From: Nematostella vectensis | Taxonomy: Eukaryota > Cnidaria > Anthozoa > Actiniaria > Edwardsiidae | DNA length: 64,000 bases | Assembly: GCF_932526225.1 (NCBI RefSeq) | Contig: NC_064034.1 | Coordinates: forward strand, 19,838,927-19,902,926 | Direction of reading: 5' to 3' | Shown: in pieces, positions 46,901 through 64,000 of the stretch | Layout: each line of letters starts with the position of its first letter | Numbering within the stretch: position 1 is the stretch's first letter | Notes under the pieces: model-generated | Seen by the model: only the letters and a program-made list of their open reading frames with translations | What the model was told of the DNA's origin: nothing | The model's database searches: none | Position numbers and translations under genes: made by a program

Positions 46901-49545
46901 GTATCTATCAGGGGAGTGTAAGTATCTATCAGGGGAGTGTAAATATCTATCAGGGGACTGTATGTATCTATCAGGGGACTGTATGTATCTATCAGGGGAG
47001 TGTATGTATCTATCAGGGGAGTGTAAATATCTATCAGGGGAGTGTATGTATCTATCAGGGGAGTTTCTGTATCTATCAGGGGAGTGTATGTATCTATCAG
47101 GGGAGTGTATGTATCTATCAGGGGAGTGTATGTATCTATCAGGGGAGTGTATGTATCTATCAGGGGAGTTTCTGTATCTATCAGGGGAGTGTATGTATCT
47201 ATCAGGGGAGTGTATGTATCTATCAGGGGAGTGCATGTATCTATCAGGGGAGTGTATGTATCTATCAGGGGAGTTTCTGTATCTATCAGGGGAGTGTATG
47301 TATCTACCAGGGGAGTGTATGTATCTATCAGGGGACTGTATGTATCTATCAGGGGAGTGTATGTATCTATCAGGGGAGTGTATGTATCTATCAGGGGAGT
47401 GTATGTATCTATCAGGGGAGTGTATGTATCTATCAGGGGAGTGTATGTATCTATCAGGGGAGTGTATGGATACTAGTTTGTGGTGCATGCTCACCCTCTT
47501 GGTCGCCAAAAAGTCATTTCTTATAGAATTGTACCTATCACCATTTCAATTTTTTTCCCAGAAATGAAAGAAAAAGTGCAGGTAAAGGACCTCCAGAGCG
47601 TAAGATTGCTGGCCTGCAATCAGTCAAAGAGGAACCAGAGACAACTCAATCATCTGAGCAACTACCAAAACGACCATCCAGCCCTCAGAGGCCCAAAAGT
47701 CCTAATCGGCCAGCCAGCCCTCAGAGGCCCAGAAGTCCTAATCGACCATCCAGCCCTCAGAGGCCCAGAAGTCCTAATCGGCCAGCCAGCACCTCGCAGT
47801 CGCCATCTTCCATTATGCTTGACCGTCCGGACTCATCACCAGCTAGACCAGCCTCTCAGATGTCAGGGGTGTCGCTATCCCGCTCAAACTCCTCACCATC
47901 TTTGCTTGATTTACCAGCAATTGAGATGACAGAGAAAGTTGAGAGACCATCTCAAGATGAGGTCAGTCATCATGCCCCATCTTGCCAGGCCTACGTAGGG
48001 GGGGGGGGGGGGGGGGCATGTGTACCCTGGAGCACCGGCAAAGTACACTGGATCTTCGACTAAGACCTCTCTCAGGCACAGGCTATAGGATAACTTTAGC
48101 CCAAACTGATGTCTTATGCTTAGTGTTGAATAAAATACGCATTCCTACCTCAACTGGCTGTATTTGCCTTGATTTTGCTCCTCTAGTGAAGAGGAAAAAC
48201 GGGCTGCTGGGGTCGAGTTGCTAAATAACCAGGTGCCTGCTACCTAGCGCATCGTTTGAAAGGAGTAAAACCAAGTATTCAAAAGTAAAAAGCATTTGAC
48301 ATCACTTTGGCCTAAAGTTATCTATCCTATAGCCCGTGTGTCATGCAAGGCATTTGAGCTGTGTTACTGCACTCGGTTTGAGGCATAGGCAGGGATAGCC
48401 ACATGTTTTAGGCATAGTTTGACAGCGCTCAGAGCAACTGTGCACATTTTCTTGTTTTAGATGAAAGAGAAACGAATGAAGAAGCAACAGAAAAGGAAAG
48501 ATAAAGAGAAGGCTAAGTACAAGAAAAAGCCAGTTGAAAAGCTGACCGTGGCGCCGTCCACGCTAGGGGGTACCACGGGAGAGGTGATAGACCGGTATCG
48601 CAAGCTCACCTTGAAGGAGTACCAGGAATCCGTCGAGCTCTGTCAGATGCATGGAGTCCCCCTCAGCAAGGCCATGCTAGGGAGAGGTATGTTGGCTTGG
48701 TATTCTTAGATACAGAAAGGGTTGTGTTTGAGATTCTAGCAATGCTTGGCCATAAAAATATTGTTGCTTTAAAGATTTGACACCCTCAATCTCCTTTTTT
48801 GTATGACTTTGATGGTTTAAAAGGTTGTGTTTGAGATTCGTACAATGCTTGGCCATGAAAATATTGTTGCTATTGTTGCTAAATTAATTTTGAACAGTAA
48901 ATCGATTACTACTGCTCACCTTCATAAACAATAAACAAAATGTGGAAAAAGAGCACTTTTGAAACACAGAACAAATCTAGATCGGAATTACCACCATTGC
49001 CCTGGGTACCAGAGGATCCGAGCTTCGCGGCGACAGAAGCGGATCTAGGGGGAGGGTTTAGCCCCTCCCCCCCCCCCCCCTAGGCTGCCAGAAAGCCATA
49101 TGAAACAGAAAAATACCCCCTCTCCCTTTGTCACTGAGCCTAACCCCCCCTTTGGAAAAAGCTAGATCCGCCCCTGGGCGACACAAAACGTTTTCGTCGC
49201 AAAGCTTGGAGCCTCTGGTACCTAGGGTAGACCACCATCGCAACCAACGAGAATTTCTCTTGTTGTAAATGCGTTTATCTGTGTTCAGAAGGCACGGTAT
49301 TGTTTTGCTTAATTTTTAGGCTCGATAACATTTGTTTTTTAACCGCAACTGACGTCTTTTGAAAATAGACGCTCCTGAGCTTTCTTGTCATTATTTCAGT
49401 GATACTTTACCCGGAAGATAAACCAGTCGCGCAATGCATCCCTAAGTCGAGGAAGGGCATGTTCGCCATTACCACGAGACATCACGTGCCAGCATCACAA
49501 CGAGGCAGCCGGCCACCAATAACAGGCCCGGATTGGGTCACGTGA
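37963..49545 (+). CDS. EF-hand protein, EFCAB12-like, 6 exons, 515 residues
   Basis: Exons 37963-38191, 39925-40139, 40526-40857, 47562-47961, 48461-48686 and 49400-49545 (TGA) join in one frame of 516 codons; every junction agrees in phase. The exon 1 donor (GTTTGT) is the weakest. Exon 2 has a charged helix (YKAWLAERKKLRSILNN). Exon 3 carries two EF-hands: loop 200-211 (DKDKNWVVTRVE, Trp where Gly is usual) and loop 236-247 (DRDDNDALDYRE, near canonical). Exon 4 encodes a Ser/Pro-rich region with three 36-bp repeats reading RPSSPQRPKSPN and variants (47671-47778). Exon 5 is strongly basic, then KLTLKEYQESVELCQMHGVP; exon 6 starts VILYPEDKPV. Length, EF-hand position and the closing YPxDKP-type motif suggest EFCAB12, a little-studied, probably cilium-linked protein; that name is from memory of the family. 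AATAAA follows at 49632 and 49654. Confidence 0.82.
39270..39510. mobile_element. Truncated dispersed repeat in intron 1
   Basis: CATACCTGTCAACTCTCC and about 230 further bases match the element at 52355-52714, but the right end is missing. Confidence 0.75.
41181..41505 (+). repeat. 21-bp minisatellite, first block, about 15 copies
   Basis: The monomer is TGTATCTATCAGGGGAGTGTA or close variants; the first copies carry TTTCTG or TCTCTG in place of TGTATG. It lies in intron 3 of the EF-hand gene. Open frames in all directions arise because 21 is divisible by three and the monomer lacks stops. Confidence 0.97.
41504..41756. mobile_element. TIR element inserted into the 21-bp minisatellite
   Basis: TGTTGTGGTTTGAAATG at the left is mirrored by CATTTCAAACCACAACA at the right, with about 55-bp imperfect arms (repeated GGTTTGAA words) around a unique centre. 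The repeat sequence breaks after GTGTATGTA and resumes with TGTATCTATC, so TGTA is present on both sides: a 4-bp target duplication inside a monomer. Confidence 0.85.
41757..47466 (+). repeat. 21-bp minisatellite, main block, about 272 copies
   Basis: Continuous tandem copies of the same monomer with a limited set of variants: TAAATATC, TAAGTATC, GGGACTG, TTTCTG, TACCAGG, GGGAAGTG. The order of variants repeats with a period of 1,678 bp (80 monomers less two bases). For example, a two-base-deleted monomer occurs at 44096 and 45774, and the GGGAAGTG variant at about 43030 and 44708. Two higher-order copies span roughly 42935-44612 and 44613-46290. A rearranged partial third copy follows. Confidence 0.97.
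48990..49230. mobile_element. Probable inverted-repeat insertion in intron 5
   Basis: CTGGGTACCAGAGGATCCGAGCTTCGC near 49000 and GCAAAGCTTGGAGCCTCTGGTACCTAGG near 49200 are imperfect inverted copies around a C-rich tract and CGGATCTAGG/CTAGATCCGC words that also mirror each other. Confidence 0.55.
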
Positions 49546-50729
49546 TACCCAGGATTACTAAATAGTGAGCTACATCTCTTGTACATAGGAAGTGATTTAA
49601 AGAAGCGGTAAATGATAAAAATACCACTTACAATAAATGTGTACTTATTTTCAAATAAATTGTGCTCTTTTCTGGGCAATGCAGGGTTGTATTCACCATT
49701 ATTCTTACGTTGCTCCCGATATTCCGGGATTTTCTAGCTTTCATTCAGTACCAGATCAACACGTTTACGACGGCATGTTGAATTGCCCCTAAAATCGTCC
49801 CAGCATGCTGTTCGCTTATTAACTTAACCCAATCCCCCGCGCAACGCAAAAATGACGTATAAGCGAGCAGGCTATCAACGACTTCCTGGAGCTGTTTCAT
49901 ATAAAAGATTTTATTCAAACATTAACATCTTTCGTATTTTGTACAGAATTGTGAGGAAGCTTGGCGTGATTTAAGTGGCGATCTGATAATCAAGCAAAAT
50001 GAAAAAGGTTCCTATGTAAATGCTGCACTACTTACAATAAAAAAATAAATGTACTCTAAATATGTCATGTAGAAAATAGGCTAACTATGGCGAGTTGATC
50101 AATGTTTACTCATAAAAAACCCTCAGACCAGGGATTCGTTGCAGGCCGCTACCTTTGTCAATATTGGCAACAGGTTAAAATAAACCAAATGCTGCATTGC
50201 ACCACATCTAATGGGAATGTTTTTTGAGCTAGCATTTTGGCGACTTTAGATAAGCTTATTTGATAAGCAAAGATTATCGTTTCTCTCAGCGTTGTTTTCC
50301 TAGCAACAAGGTCTAGGGAACCTGAACTCCGCACGTCGTGTTTAGAAGCCATAACACGAGTTGCCTGCCTAGACGTGGACCCTCTAGGGGCGCGCAGAAT
50401 TCTGCGACAAAAATCAAGTGTGCGCTATACGGCCCCCGAATGGTCTTTGGCGAGCACTCCGTTTCTTATGCGAGACCGAGCATTTTTAGTTGTTAAATAA
50501 ATCAAGCAGCGAGCACATCGAAAAATACGATGCGAGCTCGGCGAAAAAATTGCGCGAGCATTAACCGAAAACTGCGAGCACAACGAAATTTCGGGGGGCC
50601 ATTTTGGGGCACTCGCTCTGGATTAGGGGTAAAATATTGCTCGTCTACCCCCACAACCCATAGAGCACCCTCACATTTATCAATAACCCTTTCTGCTCAA
50701 ACAGACGCTTATGGCGGTGAGCAAACGAC
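49546..50729. other. 3' flank between convergent genes
   Basis: Contains two AATAAA signals (49632, 49654) suited to the EF-hand gene. The rest is non-coding with no feature I can name. Confidence 0.5.
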
Positions 50730-50732
50730 TAA

Positions 50733-50937
50733 GGGCGCGTTTTTTCACTCGTGATTCCGAATTGAGAATGATTAGAATAGAAAAAAAGCGCGTTCGGTTA
50801 TCCCTCGTTCCCATTCCGGAATGGAATGAAGGCCAATCCACCCATTCTGCTACCTGTAGCAGAATGACACGAATGCCATTCTGAACATTCTCTACCAACC
50901 AATTCCCATTCCAGAATGATAGGAAAAAAACGCGCCC
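50733..50937. mobile_element. 205-bp MITE with TAA target duplication (PIF/Harbinger-like)
   Basis: The ends are GGGCGCGTTTTTT and AAAAAAACGCGCCC, flanked on both sides by TAA (50730-50732, 50938-50940). Inner words built on ATTCC/GGAAT also mirror. A 3-bp TAA-type duplication with G-rich ends is typical of PIF/Harbinger relatives. Confidence 0.75.
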
Positions 50938-51167
50938 TAAGTCTGCCGACTGGTAGCCTTTAAATTTCGTTCGTATTATTTAAGTGTAGGGGTGAGTTGA
51001 TTCGCGGTAAAATTGATCCTTATTTGCTACTCTTGGTAGCCTCTACTGTTTCTTACTTCGGGAGAATAAAGAAGTTTTCCTAGAAAACGTTTATAAAAGT
51101 CATTCAGTTGTAGGTAGGGCGCGCTGCCACGCCGGCGCTGATTCTAGGCCCAGAAGCCGTGTCTTAT

Positions 51168-58020
<6,853 letters not shown>

Positions 58021-61000
58021 CCTGTAAGAACAAGCACACGAACACATGAGCCGCTCGTCAGAACCGGCGGGTAGACAAGGCGACCGACAACAGCGAGCGC
58101 CTGTCGATCTCACAATAACACAAACATAAAACTACAGTCGAGTTGCTTGCCTTGACGTCTAGCTTGTATTTACAGACACTTGACTGTTTTCTGGCGATGA
58201 ACGAGGACCAGCTCGGGCATAGTTTGCAAGAGCGCTCTCGCAGCGTTGTTAGGAGGGTGGGCAGGCTTACTGAACGGGGGTAGGGTAGGGGTTATTGTTA
58301 TTCGACGCAGTAGTGTTGTGGGCGGAGAAAGAACCTAAATCGCGATATTATCATTTTATCGACTTCTTAATGCATTGTGAATCGCGGCTTTCAGTTGAAC
58401 TAAAGAGCAATTGCCATGGGATTGGCGCGCACGGGGAGTTGTGCATTGAGTCTATGCTCGGCAAATCTAGTGAACTCGTCAGTTGTCACAAGAGCGCTCG
58501 AGATGGGAGATTGCCGAGAGCAGCCGACGACTAGCCGACAAGGCGACGATAGTGATCTGCAAAGTACAGTCTATTCCGTCAAAGAACGCGCGCGAAAAAC
58601 AGCGACAAGGAAGAGAATAAATTTTACGCGCCAGCTGGTTTTCAAGTCGCTTCGTAGCCGCTCAAATTAACATTTTTTTAAAAGCCGGAGAAAGACGCAT
58701 TCACAAGCGCAGCCCACGCTTTCTCGAAGCACTTCATTTGCGTGAAAAATGATGGGTATAGTTTTTTTTTCAGGAAATGCACTCTGCGTAATAAAACAAC
58801 ATCCCAGGTAGCGTGAAAGTGGTTGGAGTTTCCACCCGTCAATTGAATGCCGCAGTACTGCATACTATGTCTGCAAACGGCAGTCCGCCTAGGGGGAGCT
58901 AATCACAACCTTCATGTTTATACGAGTCTCCACTTTCTCCACCAATTAACAGCTGCTTAACTCCTATCGCCCCAGGCTTCACGTGTCCAATACGCATTCT
59001 TTTATCCACAGCCCCCAGCAAACTAGTGAAAGATACGCGGTAAAATTGCGCATTATGCGGACCTTTCAAAGGCAAAGTGTAGCGAATGGCGGTGAAGGAG
59101 CTTGAGCGATGTGCTTTGTACAGGGACAAAGGTCCATCTTTCACTGCGGAAGCTCCTAGGATCTTGTGATTGTTGTTTTTAATGGCATGCATCTAGGGGT
59201 AGAATGATGGTGCTCGTGATAGATTGGCGGCTATAGAGGCCATGTCTAATCAAAATAGAGGGGATATGAGTCTTAAGGGCATTCACCACGGCCAACGACG
59301 GCCCACGTAAGGTGAATGACGTCAATAATATTGTAAAGCTACCCTGGATTTAATGCCCAGAAGGAAACCGTTTTTCTGACGAAACCATAACTTAATGAAA
59401 AAAATAAATAAAAACATACACACACACACAAGCTCACAACAGCACTAGAACCCCCTAAAATGTGTAGATGCTCCGCTTTATAATATTTGTCGTATTGTCT
59501 GTTCGATATTTTGTGTATACTGTATGCTCTCTATGTTATTGCCTTCTGTAATGCATGCTCTGATCAGTGTTTGAGCGATAGCTTCACCTGCCCACCCACT
59601 AAACCCTGACGGCTGTAAAGTAAACCTGAGACACTACCCTTTGCTGGTGTAAATCAGTTTGAGCGAGTGCCCAGGACCGATAATTATTCTGGTAGTCATT
59701 GGGAATGTACTGCATGGCCGCTTAACTCTGAGTGCTACCTGAATACACTCTATCATCCCTGATCTTTTGGGAACACTCAATCTTAGTTACTGTATAATTC
59801 CTGATCTTTGTGAACACCTCAATCTTAGTAACTCTTCTACACTGAGATAAGATCCCAACTTCCCTTCGCTTCTTTTTTTCCTCTTTTTTACACTTGTCTG
59901 AATAGTGGGAGATTCGTTGCATGCTGTAGCGTGCTGTATCTACTATATCTCCCTCTATATTTCCAAGGGGTGGGAGAAGCAATGTGACATATTCAAGAGC
60001 CCATTTCAAGTTTGCACTGTACGCTAGTTTCGATAGAAGTGATAAAATCATCTGGTAAACCTCATGCGAATATAAAATTCAAACACGGAATTTAACAGGC
60101 CATAGGATACTTCAAATGCATTTAAAATAAAGTAATTTCCTAAAACAGTCGCTAGGATGGATGTCAAGATTTCCTGTCTGTTAAACTTTTTTTTCTATTA
60201 ATAACCACCATTTCATCTTGACCAGAATGACGTGTGCTTTTGAGGGGGCAGTGTCATTTAGTTGTTAAAAGAATAAAAAAAATCCCATCCTTCTAGGCAC
60301 AACCGTAATCAATCATTCATTCTGCATTTTTATTTTTGCGTGTATTTTTTCGAGAATAATATCCTGTGTATTATCTCTAAGCTTTTATGAAAAAAATATT
60401 TCGCCTTCTGGCATACTCTACCGGAATTTGTATAATATCCTAGAAGATATTCTAAACAAGATGAAATTTTAATTTGCGTAAGTAATTTTCTCGTATGCCA
60501 ATGTAGAGAGTACTTCATCTTTACATGTTTCTTATTAAATGTGGTCTTTATGGTCAAAGCTTCAAGAGCTCTCCCCGTGGGTGCCTTGTCCTCATTCCAA
60601 CCTCAAATTCATATAATACGAGTTGAGGTCATCATTGCAATAATAAGCTTGTATTACGTTGTAATTCTCGCCTAACACATGTTACCTATTATTCCGTTGT
60701 GGTAAATTTGTTTAGTCTGTCTCACTGCTCATTACTTTAGTTTTTCTTATCAGAAAAAAAGGCGCAAAAAGGTTTTCCCTACATGAAATCCCTATCACGA
60801 AAAAGCCGATAAAAACATCTGTACACAGCAATAAAAAGCGTGCAGAATCCACACCTCGGGCCCAGTCTCCTTATCTAAGTCACGCTAACGTTTTGGTGTA
60901 TTTTGTTGAGCCATCTTATTTAACTTGTTCATACTGTTCCAACAGTTTGTAGCGGTGTAAGTTACATTAAAATGGAAAAAAAACGCGTCTACACGTCGAC

Positions 61001-61790
61001 TACAGTTTTAAGATAAAGTTTGACTAAGTATTTGCATACGTCATCGTTACAGTCTTGATCCGAAGAGAAGGAAATCACAGAATAGCAACTAGCATTTTTC
61101 TTTATCCTGGCAGAAAAGCTCTCGCATCAACACAGAGTCTATATTCACATGTTTAACGACATGTGCTTATAGGTATGGATCTATGTGCCGACTCTCACAT
61201 CTGTGATTTATAGCTCATATAGAACACCGAAACACTTTAAGTATGCAATTTGCTCATCAAGGAGGCCAGAGAAGGGTTAATGTTGTGCTTAAAATCCTAA
61301 AAGCCTCACCTCTGAAAACATTTGAACATCTTTGCGTAGAACTAGTTGATCTTCGTTCCTAGTGACAACCTAAACGTTTGATGATTCGTCTCGCTCTGTG
61401 TACAATCCGATCACATTCGTGACGGAACATCACAGCGACGAGAATAATATTGCGGCGAGCTCTGATTGGCCAACGCTAATCGTGTTAACTATGATTATAC
61501 CCCTCTACAAGAGTAAAACCCGAGTGACGACGAGGACGACTCAAGCCTCTGGCGGTCTCTCTTCTTACTTTTACAGACCCAGTTAAACACAACAGTCCTC
61601 ACGGACCATGGGATTCTCTGGCGTATCAACAAGTCTTTAGAGTTAATCTTAGCGTCTGACACCTCTCTGTCAAAAGCAAACAAAATCTGCGGAATTATTC
61701 TTTGTGTAGTAATTTACAAAAAGGCCTATAGAACAAAAGGCCTGAGGTGTTGACCTTTTTAAAAAACATCATTTGCGCACTCTCGGGGTG
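58021..61790. other. Upstream region of CAMK1, no supported gene
   Basis: The first few hundred bases must contain the kinase promoter and leader. Minus-strand frames at 59192-58899 and 60051-59722 are open and moderately protein-like, but have no recognisable motif or splice context. A CA repeat lies at 59416-59431. Confidence 0.4.
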
Positions 61791-61800
61791 TGGGATGAGC

Positions 61801-61881
61801 TAAAATACGGGATGCTTCATATATATCTGGTCTCACGTTAAAATACGGGATGCTTCACAGGAATATCTGGTCTCATTAGTT
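61801..61881 (+). repeat. Two direct copies of a 38-bp sequence
   Basis: TAAAATACGGGATGCTTCA followed by ATATCTGGTCTCA occurs twice in succession, the second with a short insertion of CAGGA. Confidence 0.8.
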
Positions 61882-61934
61882 TTGTCCACGAATAGCACGT
61901 CTATTAAGAATCGAAAGTGGACTTTCGGCCGTTG

Positions 61935-61937
61935 TGT

Positions 61938-61968
<31 letters not shown>

Positions 61969-61990
61969 GGGGGGGGGTAGGGGAGGGGGG
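61935..61990 (+). repeat. GT repeat running into a long G tract
   Basis: About nine GT dinucleotides are followed by roughly 26 consecutive G and further G runs. Confidence 0.95.
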
Positions 61991-62479
61991 TGCGTTCTCA
62001 CCCCCTGCACCCCCGGGCCTGCAATGTATGTTTGTTCCAACATCTAGTTCTTAGTGCTTCTAAGTGTGCTACTTTGCAAGTAGCGTCACTAAGGATGGTA
62101 CCACGGTGCCAGCGTCCTCAGCGGTTCATTGAGTGTTGTCGATGGGTCCAGTATCTGTAGTGGCTCTATATGTTTTTTTTTTATTAGACGTTCATTTAAA
62201 AAAATGTAGAATCAAATTTTACTAGGTAGCGTGTGTTGGTGGGAGGAGGGATGGGGGTGGTTGTGATCACATAAGCACACTTGCCTATTTAAAGCGGAGA
62301 ATAATCGACAAACGATCTCCCTGGGGCTAGATGTCTTAATGGTTCCAATTCAAGCACGTAGAGTAGCCGGTACAATTAGTAGGTTTCTATATAGGCATCA
62401 CGATTGGACGGAAAAGTGAAAAACTCAAACAGCGATGTATTTGGATCCCATTAGATGCAATGTCTGGAGAATATGTATA

Positions 62480-62635
62480 GAAGTAAAGATCCCAACTTTT
62501 CGGACTTAACTTGCAATCCTCCATCAGGAAAGCAACTAAAACCTAGTGACGGTTTTAGTAGTCGCCTTGGTTAAGGACTGCAAGTATTTTAAGTCCGAAA
62601 CGTTGGACTCTTTCGACTTCTGTTTTGTCTATCCC
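62480..62635. ncRNA. Pair of hammerhead-like motifs in opposite orientation
   Basis: On the minus strand from 62531 down: CTGATGG, stem strand GGATT, loop GCAAGTTA, stem strand AGTCC, then GAAAAGTTGG. On the plus strand near 62574-62616: a decayed core (TTGGTTA), then GGACT, loop GCAAGTATTTTA, AGTCC, then GAAACGTTGG, with a perfect 5-bp stem II. Order and spacing fit the hammerhead core (CTGATGA, stem II, GAAA). Each has at least one core change, so activity is doubtful. The pair may mark the ends of a lost retroelement. Confidence 0.4.
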
Positions 62636-63639
62636 CTTTACTCCTCTATAGGCACATCACGTATTATCACTCCTTTCAACCCACGCAACGCTCCGAAGGT
62701 ATGTTGGTAGTGATATCAAATATATTTCGCTAGCCCGATGTTAAGCGTCGCGTTGTTTAATGATTTAAATTTTGTCTGGCTAAAATGAAATATTCGTTAT
62801 ACTTTTTTAAGACGAGAAAAAGCTTTCATATCGTGTTAACCATCAAGTCAAGTTCTTGATCATAATCAAATGGTGCGAATTGTATTGCTTACTGGTTGTA
62901 TGGAGAAAACAGTAACAGAGAATAAACTCTTATTTACAAAAAAAAACAAAAAAACAACAACAACAGAGAACACAATTTGCAGTCTATGACTGTGATACCA
63001 CCGTGACTGAGATAATGCAATCTTTGGAAATTTCGGGATCGGAGAAACCTACCTAGATAAAAAAGTACCCAATAAAAGGTAAAGTGGTTTTTATTGCCTC
63101 AGAGGTTAGCCCGCAGGTTCGGGATTCTAAAAGATACTAAATGACTTTGTACCATCACCCGATGATAAAAAAAAGTGTTTCATCAAAAGCAACAGGAAAA
63201 ATATCTTATTTTTGTGCGTCTAGATAAAAAATCTTGACCACAATAATCTGATTAGGATAAACACGAATAACTCTAAGAGCTTTCATATTGTACGTGTTAT
63301 ATTGTGGCAATCTTCTAAATTGAGACAAATCTGTAACGTATTTCATGGCAAACAAATTGAGCAAAGCAATAAGGGATACTAGGCCATTAGATATTTGAAA
63401 GTGGGGTTGCATACTTCTTGGATTCAAGATTATTCCACGCGAAGGAGATGTGTTCGTTCTTTTTTATTTCCGCTGATCCATTGCTTTTTTAATTACTTGC
63501 CTATATTTGTGGAATTTGTACATCCTTCCTCCCTAAAGTATCTAATGGTCCGTCTCTTTTACGGTACGTGCCATGATGGCAAATTCCTAACTGACAAAAC
63601 TTTCTAATCTGACTCATGGCGTGGAAGTCGATCGACATA

Positions 63640-63801
63640 CACCTATTTCAATAAAGGTTATCAGCGCAAACAGCGAATGGCAAATGCCAAATCGCAGTTC
63701 TACGACCGAAAGGTGCTTTAGTAACTATTTGTAAAAATAAAGGTTGTAAATAAACTCAACCCATTTGCCGTTTGCACTGACAACGTTTTCTGAAATAGGT
63801 G
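63640..63801. mobile_element. 162-bp TIR element flanked by TA
   Basis: CACCTATTTCA at the left pairs with TGAAATAGGTG at the right. Pairing continues more loosely inward (GCGCAAACAGCGAATGGCAAA against TTTGCCGTTTGCAC). TA lies on both sides (63638-63639 and 63802-63803), as in Tc1/mariner-type MITEs. Confidence 0.7.
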
Positions 63802-64000
63802 TATATTACGCCGAAAAGTGAAATGAGTATGTACAGGCCAGTAGCCAGGATTTTGAGTGGGAGGTTCGTTTAACCATTTAGCGGACCATTTTCAACTAAG
63901 GAAAACTTCACTCCATAACTTCAATATGTAATTTTTCTTTATTTTTTTGTTTGCTGTTTTTTTTATGCAATTGTGTTTTTTGTAGACATTGTAACACCAT

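Noticed and set aside
41690-47567. Very long open frames (over 1,000 residues) through the 21-bp repeat
   Set aside because: The monomer length is divisible by three and it contains no stop, so several frames on both strands stay open by arithmetic. The block lies between well-supported exons 3 and 4 of another gene.
58899-59192. Minus-strand frame of 97 codons upstream of CAMK1
   Set aside because: No recognised motif, promoter or splice context. Kept only as part of the non-coding region note.
59722-60051. Minus-strand frame of 109 codons with a Lys/Arg cluster
   Set aside because: It contains an internal near-repeat (TKIEVFTKIRNYTVTKIECS) that comes from a short DNA duplication, and there is no sign of a real gene.

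Overview
The window is animal genomic DNA: genes are split by many introns with GT...AG borders, and the DNA between them is full of small inverted-repeat transposons, retrotransposon relics and minisatellites. A cnidarian, probably an anthozoan, is the best guess. This rests on a secreted LamG-like plus PAN protein, on Penelope-like relics next to hammerhead-like motifs, and on the repeat style. It is an inference, not something the sequence proves.

Positions 834-31985 are a head-to-tail segmental duplication: three complete units of 9.4-9.9 kb and a fourth cut short. Each unit carries two exons (A and B) of an unrecognised gene. Between them lies a 43-bp minisatellite whose every monomer repeats the exon A splice-donor sequence, in about 16, 11, 9 and 5 copies in units 1 to 4. 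Further along come a second coding-like block (C), an ancient repeat in two diverged versions (B-type and A-type blocks), a degraded Penelope-like element on the minus strand, and three families of small foldback elements. Units 2 and 3 alone carry a 1.2-kb G/T-rich, C-poor insert. Unit 1 alone keeps a 650-bp foldback and a LINE fragment.

Positions 32000-58020 hold three genes whose exon phases agree throughout. On the minus strand, 33307-37258 encodes a secreted protein with a signal peptide, a LamG/pentraxin-like region and a PAN/apple domain. Head-to-head with it, 704 bp away, is a plus-strand six-exon gene at 37963-49545. It encodes a 515-residue protein with two EF-hands, most like EFCAB12. 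Its third intron contains about 290 copies of a 21-bp minisatellite (41181-47466), with a 1,678-bp higher-order period and a small transposon inserted near one end. Converging on it from the minus strand is a complete 12-exon CaM kinase I gene (51168-58020, 343 residues).

Positions 58021-64000 lie upstream of the kinase and hold no gene I can support. They contain simple repeats, a small TA-flanked inverted-repeat element and a pair of hammerhead-like motifs in opposite orientation.

No rRNA, tRNA or CRISPR array was recognised.
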